A program made the translations under genes and the position numbers. This document shows positions 1 through 6,600 of a DNA stretch of 9,559 nucleotides, piece by piece (position 1 is the first letter of the stretch; each line of letters begins with the position of its first letter). This DNA comes from Verrucomicrobia bacterium UBA1211 (GTDB lineage: Bacteria; Verrucomicrobiota; Kiritimatiellia; RFP12; UBA1067), in the NCBI GenBank assembly GCA_002309585.1, contig DBXN01000057.1, forward strand, positions 10,328 to 19,886, given 5' to 3'. Under the pieces are notes generated by a model, which saw only the letters and a list, made by a program, of their open reading frames with translations, was not told the origin of the DNA and made no database searches.

Positions 1-1254
1 AAAACAATCTGCCAACCGGGAGATGATCCACCACCTTTTTTCTCCCTTCAAACGAAGCGAATGTTCCACGTGGAACAAAACGAAGATCAGCAGCGGAAGT
101 GGAACTATTCTGTCAAATGTTCCACATGGAACAATTTGCGCTGCGGGGAGTCGCAGATTCCTTGTTGGATGAGTCATACAACTGAAAGAACGCATCAAAT
201 AATTCGAGACCATCTTGCAGAAAGTGCGCTATATGGAGGAGATATCAGCGGAACGGGCGTTCGTTATTGTCCCTCTATCGAAGATAAGGTGATGAAATTC
301 ACAACAGCTTCACAACATCATGTGATGTTGGAACCGGAGGGAAGAGCCGAAACAGATTGGATTTATCCCAACGGACTTTCAAATAGCCTACCCAAAGAGG
401 TTCAACGTCACCTGGTTCACAGCGTACCTGGTCTCGAGCAAGCGGAATTTGCAGTTTATGCGTATGCTATAGAGTATGATGCGATCGATGCGAGAGAACT
501 TGATCATACACTGGAAAGTAAGCGGATTAAGGGATTGTATTGTGCAGGACAGATTAATGGAACGACGGGATATGAGGAAGCGGCTGCGCAAGGTCTTTTG
601 GCAGGCATCAACGCGGCATGCCGAGTACAGGAAAGAGAATCTGTGGTTTTAAGCCGACAATCATCCTATCTGGGTGTTTTGGTGGATGATTTGGTGACAA
701 AAGGAACACAGGAACCCTATCGGATGTTTACGTCGCGGGCCGAAAGGCGCCTGTTATTGCGGCAGGACAACACGCGGTATCGATTACAGGAAATCGCCGA
801 CCAAATCGGAGTCCTCAAGAAGGAAATCAGGGACGAAACCGCTTTCTATCGTGATTTGATTCAAAAAGAACAGGAACGGCTTTCGCAAATTCGGGAAGGA
901 GAAACACCCTTATCGGTTTTTTTAGCCCGTCCCGGTGTCCGATATCAGGATATTCCGCCCGAAAAACAAGCGGATCTGCCGCCTGATGTTATACAGCAGG
1001 TTGAAATCCGTATCAAATATCAGGGATACATTGAACAAGAGGAACGGGCAGTTCGTCGAGCGGAGCGGGAAGAGTCGGTTATCATACCCAAATGGATGGA
1101 TTATCGGAAAATCAAGGCTTTACGGTATGAATCTCGGGAAAAACTGATGAAGGTGATGCCGGAAAATTTGGGACAAGCCGCCCGCATTTCCGGGGTTAAT
1201 CCCGCCGATATTGCGATTTTATCACTGATTATCAAACGCGGAAGGATAGAATAG
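1..1254 (+). CDS. mnmG: MnmG (GidA), tRNA uridine-34 modification enzyme, 5'-truncated by window
   Basis: Cytosolic FAD protein that with MnmE installs the carboxymethylaminomethyl (or aminomethyl) group on C5 of wobble U34 in certain tRNAs. The frame is open from base 1 and gives 417 residues ending in TAG at 1252-1254; the family is usually about 620-640 residues, so roughly 200 N-terminal residues lie outside. The ATG at 61 is internal: codons before it read [11 protein letters not shown], a conserved MnmG stretch. Family signatures are [10 protein letters not shown] (from local codon 88), [30 protein letters not shown] (from codon 183), [21 protein letters not shown], and near the end [16 protein letters not shown], in the domain that binds MnmE and tRNA. 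Oddities are an insertion of about 26 residues between FFS and QIPCW compared with E. coli and B. subtilis as recalled, and AERRL where AEYRL is usual. The expected downstream neighbours rsmG-parA-parB are absent; a convergent gene follows. Identification is very secure. Confidence 0.96.
   Translation, partial: KTICQPGDDPPPFFSLQTKRMFHVEQNEDQQRKWNYSVKCSTWNNLRCGESQIPCWMSHTTERTHQIIRDHLAESALYGGDISGTGVRYCPSIEDKVMKFTTASQHHVMLEPEGRAETDWIYPNGLSNSLPKEVQRHLVHSVPGLEQAEFAVYAYAIEYDAIDARELDHTLESKRIKGLYCAGQINGTTGYEEAAAQGLLAGINAACRVQERESVVLSRQSSYLGVLVDDLVTKGTQEPYRMFTSRAERRLLLRQDNTRYRLQEIADQIGVLKKEIRDETAFYRDLIQKEQERLSQIREGETPLSVFLARPGVRYQDIPPEKQADLPPDVIQQVEIRIKYQGYIEQEERAVRRAEREESVIIPKWMDYRKIKALRYESREKLMKVMPENLGQAARISGVNPADIAILSLIIKRGRIE
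62..77. promoter_or_regulatory. parS centromere-like site 1 (ParB/Spo0J binding)
   Basis: TGTTCCACGTGGAACA is a perfect 16-bp palindrome. It matches the widely conserved bacterial parS consensus (TGTTYCACGTGRAACA), the site where ParB loads onto the chromosome for origin segregation. parS sites often lie in or near the mnmG-rsmG-parAB neighbourhood close to oriC. Here the site is inside the mnmG coding frame and reads MFHVEQ. The motif match is seen directly; ParB binding and origin proximity are inferred. Confidence 0.87.
118..133. promoter_or_regulatory. parS-like site 2, near-perfect palindrome
   Basis: TGTTCCACATGGAACA differs from site 1 at one base (central G to A), leaving two 7-bp arms TGTTCCA/TGGAACA. 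It starts 56 bp after the first site. It is read in a different frame relative to mnmG (CSTWN rather than MFHVEQ), so the shared DNA is not explained by a shared peptide. It is probably a second, perhaps weaker, ParB site; the substitution lies in the central CG step, which may reduce affinity. Confidence 0.7.
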
Positions 1255-1346
1255 CCTCTTGCCGATATTTTTCCTTGCGATTTCGATTCGCGCGTTTATA
1301 TATGACCAAGTTGGAGTGGAAATGGCCTTATTCGAAAAGAAAACGG

Positions 1347-2741
1347 CTATTCTTTCATGCCATATTTGCGGATAAGCCGCTGCAGATAAGCGCGTTCAAT
1401 ACCGGCTTCGCGGGCGGAACGGGAGATATTCTGCTGGTTTTTCGCCAGTAAATCGTTCAAATAGGCGCGTTCGAACTCTTCAATCAAGTCATTTTTTGCG
1501 TCTTTAAACGGCTTATCGGCGGAAAAAGTCAGTTCCGGTTCCTGTTTGCTGTTGGAACGAAGGTTGACCAAACTCAAAAAAGCGCTCAGATCGACAGGTC
1601 TACGTTCACTGTAGAAGGCCAACTCAATCAGGTTTTTCAGTTCCCTGACATTACCCGGCCACTCATGGCGTTTCAGGATCTCCATGGTCCGGTCAAAATC
1701 GGAGAGCTGTTTGATGGCATCCTCTCCCTGCAAATCGGTTAGGAACTGCTTCACCAGAGGCGCGATGTCCTCGCGACGGCGACGAAGTGGCGGCAATTCC
1801 AGATGAACGACAGAAAGCCGATAGTAAAGATCCTCACGGAAATGGCCTTCATTCACCTCATTTGCGAGATTCCGGTTGGTAGCGGAGATAATCCGGACGT
1901 CGATTTTCCGGACTTTGTTGCATCCAACCCGTCGAATTTCCCGTTTTTCAAGCACCCGAAGCAGTTTTGGCTGCAATTCCGGGGATAAATCGCCAATTTC
2001 ATCCAGAAAAACCGTACCGCCATCCGCCAGTTCAAATGCACCCTGACGATCGGCGTTCGCACCGGTAAAGGCACCTTTCACATGACCGAAAAGTTCACTT
2101 TCAATCAATTCTTTTGAAATCGCAGCACAATCGATAACGATAAATGGCTTATCTTTCCGATTGGAATGGTTATGGATTTCGTCAGCCAGGACTTCTTTGC
2201 CGGTTCCCGTTTCCCCGGTAATCATCACGGTGACATCGGTAGGTGAATAGGTTTCCGCAAGGTAGAAAATCCGACGCATCGGTACGGAACGACCGATCAT
2301 TTTACCGAACGATTCGTGCCTGGAAAGGGGAATATCGTTTGCGTCTTGAAGCGGACAGAAGACAATACGGGTTTTCCCGAGTTGGATTTCCGATCCCGGA
2401 GCCAAATGCGCGGAAGAGATTCGGACACCCTGAACCAATGTGCCGTTTGTGCTATCCAAATCCCGGATCAGGTAACCGCTCTGCTCGACGGAAATCTCGC
2501 AATGCCGCTTGGAAACGGTGGAATCATGAATGGTCAGATCGTTGTGGTCACTGGATCCGATGGTGAAAATGTCGTGGTTAACCACGAATTCGTGTCCCTG
2601 GAGCGGGCCACTGATCACCAAAAGTTTGGTTTTCCGGACACGAAGGTAGTTGTCCTGGTTCTCTCCATCGGACAGAACCAGCGTTTCCGGAGTGACATTA
2701 TTGGTACGGTCTTCTGACATGGTGTAAACAATATAACGCAT
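1347..2741 (-). CDS. FHA-domain sigma-54-dependent transcriptional activator (bacterial enhancer-binding protein)
   Basis: Predicted 464-residue cytosolic regulator that would use ATP to open sigma-54 RNA polymerase promoters. Domains in order: FHA phosphothreonine-binding domain about 38-130 (GSSDHNDLTI, SKRH, STNGT); AAA+ domain about 146-370 with Walker A GETGTGKE (176), an intact sigma-54-contacting GAFTGA loop (223-228), Walker B GGTVFLDE (241), arginine-finger region FREDLYYRL and WPGNVREL (361); and a Fis-type helix-turn-helix in the last 40 or so residues (NISRSAREAGIERAYLQRLI). There is no receiver or GAF domain, so input is probably binding of a Ser/Thr-phosphorylated partner through FHA. 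Three in-frame starts exist: TTG 2765, ATG 2741 and ATG 2720. I chose 2741 because GGGA lies 5 nt upstream and the candidate promoter would start RNA near 2769, but 2720 (MSEDRTNN) is almost as likely. It ends convergently with mnmG, and no hairpin terminator is visible in the 92-bp gap. It is divergent from the lipoprotein/giant-protein operon, a possible target. Confidence 0.94.
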   Translation of the reverse strand: MRYIVYTMSEDRTNNVTPETLVLSDGENQDNYLRVRKTKLLVISGPLQGHEFVVNHDIFTIGSSDHNDLTIHDSTVSKRHCEISVEQSGYLIRDLDSTNGTLVQGVRISSAHLAPGSEIQLGKTRIVFCPLQDANDIPLSRHESFGKMIGRSVPMRRIFYLAETYSPTDVTVMITGETGTGKEVLADEIHNHSNRKDKPFIVIDCAAISKELIESELFGHVKGAFTGANADRQGAFELADGGTVFLDEIGDLSPELQPKLLRVLEKREIRRVGCNKVRKIDVRIISATNRNLANEVNEGHFREDLYYRLSVVHLELPPLRRRREDIAPLVKQFLTDLQGEDAIKQLSDFDRTMEILKRHEWPGNVRELKNLIELAFYSERRPVDLSAFLSLVNLRSNSKQEPELTFSADKPFKDAKNDLIEEFERAYLNDLLAKNQQNISRSAREAGIERAYLQRLIRKYGMKE

Positions 2742-2775
2742 GCGTATCCCAGTATGCAACCCCAAAGTTCAACTT

Positions 2776-2804
2776 TTTATATGAAACGCGCGCGCACGTG
2801 GAAA
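2776..2804 (-). promoter_or_regulatory. Candidate sigma-70-type promoter for the FHA activator
   Basis: Read on the minus strand: -35 TTTCCA (2804-2799, 4 of 6 to TTGACA), 17-bp spacer, -10 TATAAA (2781-2776, 5 of 6 to TATAAT). RNA would start near 2769, leaving a leader of about 28 nt before ATG 2741. A competing TTGCAT-N18-TATATT pair lies further in and would give a nearly leaderless message starting at ATG 2720. Confidence 0.35.
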
Positions 2805-2822
2805 TACGAAGAATGGGGAAGC

Positions 2823-2832
2823 GCGTTTATCC
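2823..2832 (-). repeat. 10-bp inverted repeat, copy 1 (GGATAAACGC on minus strand)
   Basis: Minus-strand reading is GGATAAACGC, a perfect inverted match to 2962-2971, centres 139 bp apart. This copy sits about 19 bp upstream of the minus-strand -35 candidate and reads toward the activator gene. It is a possible operator half of a divergent control circuit. Ten bases could still recur by chance. Confidence 0.4.
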
Positions 2833-2951
2833 GCAACAAGTCGGGCCAATTGATGTTCATGACGCGAGATCGACCACGCGGGAGAAGGGAGGGCCCGTGG
2901 GGAAGCCATATTTGGCAATAACCCGAAATGCATTTTTTCGTGAAAAACACC

Positions 2952-2981
2952 TTGCCGACTAGGATAAACGCATGGTATGAT
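2952..2981 (+). promoter_or_regulatory. Candidate extended -10 sigma-70 promoter for the lipoprotein/giant-protein operon
   Basis: TTGCCG (2952-2957, 4 of 6), 18-bp spacer, TATGAT (2976-2981, 5 of 6), preceded by TGG, an extended -10 TGn element. RNA would start near 2988. The in-frame ATG at 2977 would therefore lie inside the -10 box, which argues for translation starting at 3061. Confidence 0.5.
2962..2971 (+). repeat. 10-bp inverted repeat, copy 2 (GGATAAACGC)
   Basis: Perfect inverted partner of 2823-2832. It lies within the spacer between the -35 and -10 boxes of the plus-strand promoter candidate, a position where a bound repressor would block RNA polymerase. It reads toward the lipoprotein gene, mirroring copy 1. 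Confidence 0.4.
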
Positions 2982-3012
2982 AAAAAAATCACGGTACCGT
3001 AGTCTTTTGAAC

Positions 3013-3028
3013 AGGCACGGAAAAAGCG
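3013..3028 (+). promoter_or_regulatory. Weak sigma-54-like -24/-12 element
   Basis: AGGCACG-GAAA-AAGCG has GGCACG exactly as in the sigma-54 -24 box and a GC 10 bp after GG, the required spacing. The -12 box reads AAGC instead of TTGC, a serious departure from TGGCACG-N4-TTGCW. If real, transcription would begin near 3039, about 22 nt before ATG 3061. It is worth noting because a sigma-54 activator is divergently encoded next door, but the match may be chance. Confidence 0.22.
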
Positions 3029-3060
3029 AAAACTGTGGTAGAGACAGGAAAAAAGTGGGA

Positions 3061-3573
3061 ATGGCGATAAAAAAGCGCGGATTTGGCGAGTTTACGGCTT
3101 TTCGGAAGCCGTTGTGCCCGTATTTCCTGATAATCCTGTCAATGCTAATGTTTTCACTTTTTTCGAGCGGTTGTAAGAAAAAGAATCCATCCGATACGAA
3201 TACATTAGCGCCGGCTGAGACGAATCGATTGGTGGATGCGGTTTACCAGAAGCAGTTGAAGAAGAATATCGGTGACCAGCAGCAGAAGGTCGCCGAGCGG
3301 AATGTCCTTTTGGCGCGGATCAGGCGCATCGAACAAGAGGTGCGCGACCAGTTGCCGGAAGGGGCGACGGAGGAGGATTTCAAGGCGGCTTGCGGGAAGA
3401 TTCCGGAGTGGAACGCGTTACAGGCCGAACGGCAGGCGCGGAATGAAGGAATTGAAAAGCAAACGGAGGAAATGCGTGACCGGATCCGGAAACGGATTCA
3501 GTCGGAAAGCAAACGGCGGTTGGAGTTAGACCGCGAGGCGGCGGCCCGGGAAACGGCGGCCAAGGCGAAGTGA
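3061..3573 (+). CDS. Predicted outer-membrane lipoprotein with charged coiled-coil body
   Basis: 170 residues, family not recognised. The N-terminus is basic (MAIKKRG), followed by a hydrophobic stretch about 21-36 (YFLIILSMLMFSLFSS) ending in a lipobox-like SSGC with Cys38 as the probable lipidated residue. KKK follows with no Asp at +2, so outer-membrane sorting is likely by the E. coli rule. From about residue 55 the mature part is dominated by Glu, Arg, Lys, Gln and Ala and should form long helices or a coiled coil, ending ARETAAKAK. An in-frame ATG at 2977 would give 198 residues, but it falls in the predicted -10 box and would make a 66-residue signal region. ATG 3061 has AGGA at 3046-3049, an 11-nt spacing. 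The giant exported protein gene starts 56 bp downstream on the same strand with no terminator between, so co-transcription is likely. Function is unknown; anchoring or helping export of the neighbour is only a guess. Confidence 0.75.
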   Translation: MAIKKRGFGEFTAFRKPLCPYFLIILSMLMFSLFSSGCKKKNPSDTNTLAPAETNRLVDAVYQKQLKKNIGDQQQKVAERNVLLARIRRIEQEVRDQLPEGATEEDFKAACGKIPEWNALQAERQARNEGIEKQTEEMRDRIRKRIQSESKRRLELDREAAARETAAKAK

Positions 3574-3617
3574 GAGAACGCACACGGATTTTTGTACGGT
3601 TTAGGCAGATGGAAAAC

Positions 3618-3622
3618 AGGAG
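3618..3622 (+). promoter_or_regulatory. Strong ribosome binding site for the giant secreted protein
   Basis: AGGAG lies 7 nt before ATG 3630. It decides this start over the in-frame ATG at 3609 (MENRRKR...), which has no comparable site and would lengthen the signal-peptide n-region. Confidence 0.75.
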
Positions 3623-3629
3623 AAAACGC

Positions 3630-6600
3630 ATGAACGTGAGTTACATGATTAAGAAATGGGCAAAAGCGGCGGTTCGTCCGTTGGTGTTTTGTGCAGTCAT
3701 CGGACTTCCGGCGATTTCGTTCGGTCAAACGATGGATGGAGACATGTGTAGTGTCCATCTGCAAAACACGAGCCTCTCTGGAACGACGATCACCACACCG
3801 GGAACAGAAATTCAATTCATTATCCGGTTGGGAAACTCGTATGCGGCGCCGCTGCCGGTATATCAGTTGCAGTATATAGGTGAGGGTTCCGAGGTTTTGG
3901 GGTACTACTACCTGCTGAAGTTAAGAATGTCAACCGGCGGATGGGCCTACCTTGAGGGCATTCAGCCCAGCACGACGGCTCCCGGAAAATATGACTGCCT
4001 TTTCACTTATACGGTGCGTGAAGGGGATTTCGCCATTCCGTTGACGATCGCGGGCGATGCGGGTTCTTCGGATCCGGGTGACGCGTATGAGTTCGGCAAC
4101 ACGGAATTTTGGCGCATTGTCGAGACAACCTCAAACCAACCCGTAAAATGGCGTGTCGGTCAGGGCGTCGATTTAAGCTCGGGCGATAAAGAGGATTGGA
4201 CCATGTCCAAAGCGAACGTCGGCGTTCAGACGCTGGAGTTCGACGTTGCCGGGGATTATACGGTTGCTGTTTCCGAAACCGTGAACTGCACGGTGAGGCG
4301 GCCTGGATCGGATACCTCCACTGCGGTGGCGTTCTTTGTGTGGCCGGACGACCCGACCAAGTTTGTCATTGACGGCGCCAATGAGGCGACTGGCGTGCGT
4401 AGCCTGAGTATCCCCGCCGGGCAGAGCGAGGTCAATTTCACGATTCGCGGCGTGACCGCGACTGCTCCCAATAAGACATACCTTTATTTAGGGCATACGG
4501 AAGGCAAGCCGTCGAATGGGCGTGTCAACTATGTTACCAAGGGAGTGATGGTCACTCCCGCTCCTGATCCGACCGTGAAGGTCGCGCTCGTCGGTGCGGA
4601 TGCCTATTCCGGAATCTTGACCGTTCCTGAAAGTGATGATGTCGCCCAGACACTTAAAGTCACCTTGAGCAAACCCGCCGAAAGCAATATGTGGGTGACG
4701 CTCTCGACCGATCCCAATTTCATCAAACTTTCCACCGAAAAAGTTATGATCGGAAACGGCAGTTCCGAGTCGGATGCCGTCAATTTCTATGCGCTCAACA
4801 ACACCCCTTCTGTTTCCATCACGCCGACCATTCCCGGAGATACCACGTATGTCATCACCAAGCCCGGAAATGTGAAAATTGTCAATGTCGCTCCTGTCAT
4901 TATCGAGCCGACGGAAGACGCGCGGAGTGTGATCGCGTTGGATGAGTTGGAGATCAACTATCAGATTTCCGATGTGGATGCGGATGAAGATGTCATTACC
5001 GACTGGGACTGGGGTGATATGTCTGCGCATACCGTGACAACCGGACGGGTCGGTGTTGTGAAACACGTTTACAATTCCATTGGCGTATATTCACTGAAGG
5101 TGCGTTCCCGCGATCCCGACAACGAGCATTCCATTACCCGTTCGATCTCGGTCAATGTGACGGCGGGTGTGCCGAAACCGACCATTTCGGTTATCTGTGA
5201 CACCTCCAAACTGACGGAGACGCCGTCGAACATTTTGAGCTATGTGACGGTTCGTCTTTCCGAGCCCTATACGAAAGGCGACCTGCGGTACAAGCTGGTC
5301 GTGGAACAGGCCGATGACAGCTCGACAACCAATATCGTGATGCAGCATGCCATCAACGAGACGGAATTGACCATTCCGTTCGGTCAGCTGGAAGGTGCGA
5401 CGCAGTCCTCGTTCCGGATCATGGATGGTACCTCGAACACAGAAGGTATGGGCGTCCGGATCACGGCGATCCCGACGGACCCGATCGCGGCGAACTACTA
5501 CGTGAGTGTCAGTAAGCTGATCATGTTCCAGAACACGCCGCCGGTCATCGCCTCCCCGACGATGTACCAGTATACCGAAGAGTATCCGGCGACGGTTCCC
5601 CGTGAATACGTCTATAACTTCCGCGATCACTCCGCCGATTTGGACGGCATCGTTTCGGTGTGGGATTTCGGCGATGGTACGCCGAAAATCACGGTCACGG
5701 GGGCCAGTGGCTCTATTAATCATACCTATGCGGTTGCCGGCATCTATAATCTGACGATCCTGGTGAAGGATAAGGATGAAATCGCGTCCGGCGCGTATAA
5801 AGACGCGGAAACCTTCGTGGTCAATATCGGCGACCCGCCGTCGATCACCGTGCTTCCGAACGAGATGACGCTGATGGAGTATTCCACCAAGAGTCCGCAG
5901 ATTCAGGTTGAACTCTCCTCCAAGTTCCAGTATGCGGTGCCGGTGACGTTGACGGTGACTCCGGCCAACAGCATTGGCGCCGGCCGGCTGATCCTCGGTG
6001 TCACGACAATCGAATTCAAGGCGGGCGAGGTTGTCAAGACAGTCGGTATCCTTTCTGACCTTGACGGTACGGCCGCTTCGTATTCCGGGGCTGGCTTCTC
6101 CATCACGCCTTCTATCACGCCGGGGCAGCCGTCGACCGCCGAGGCGCAGGGATTCTTTAAGACCTTTAATTCCGCGACGGTCCGGATCCAGAACGAGGAC
6201 CCGATCATCAGCGCGCCGCGTGCTTCCGCTTCGGCGCAGGATATCCTCTACGAACTGTCGCAGGGCATTAAGAAGGCGTTCGCCTATAGTATTAAGGATT
6301 GTCCCGCCGACAGCGCCGCAACCGGCATGACGGTAACGTGGAACTGGGGTGACGGTACACCGGCCACCACCACGCAGGGCGCTTCGGGTGCCGCCGAGCA
6401 CACCTACACCTCATTCGGTGTGTATGAGATTGTGATGACCGCCCGCGATAAGGATGGCGGTTGGGACGAGCGTCGGTTCTACGTTTCGGTCAGCGCCGCC
6501 CAGACCCTGTGGGTGACGCCGGTTGGTCCGAACGCCAACTCGAAGTACTACGGGTTGACCTACACGGGTGTTCCGCTGGGAAGCGGTACCGTGGTCTCCG

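Larger units (their letters stand above)
2742..3060. other. Divergent intergenic control region
   Basis: About 320 bp between the activator and the lipoprotein gene hold no convincing gene. The open frames crossing it give unremarkable peptides. It contains a promoter candidate for each direction (2776-2804 minus, 2952-2981 plus), a weak sigma-54-like element (3013-3028), a CG-alternating tract (2788-2794) next to a CACGTG, a 10-bp inverted repeat (2823-2832 and 2962-2971), a GC-rich imperfect stem (CCACG 2874-2878 with CGTGG 2896-2900), and an A/T palindrome TTTTTC-GT-GAAAAA at 2934-2947 just upstream of the plus-strand -35 box. The size and symmetry suit shared regulation of two divergent units. 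Confidence 0.6.

Noticed and set aside
61..63. ATG at 61 as the start of a 397-residue MnmG
   Set aside because: The frame is open back to base 1 and the codons before 61 encode conserved MnmG sequence ([11 protein letters not shown]). This ATG is part of the parS site within the gene.
1248..1353. 9-bp inverted repeat AGAATAGCC / GGCTATTCT spanning the convergent gap, considered as a terminator
   Set aside because: The 88-nt loop is too long for an intrinsic terminator and there is no adjoining T run. The match arises because both genes end in Glu-TAG followed by CC.
2790..2805. CACGTGGAA at 2795-2803 as a third parS site
   Set aside because: Only the right half matches the parS consensus; the left half is a CG-alternating tract. 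At most a decayed half-site.
2874..2900. CCACG...CGTGG stem as a terminator or riboswitch
   Set aside because: Only 5 bp of perfect stem with a 17-base loop and no T run; no known riboswitch core was recognised.
2777..2992. 71-residue minus-strand open frame in the divergent region
   Set aside because: No ribosome binding site, no recognisable family or membrane protein pattern, and it overlaps both promoter candidates.
5091..6401. 436-residue minus-strand open frame as a gene
   Set aside because: Same register shadow over the PKD region; its stop is the complement of a serine TCA codon.
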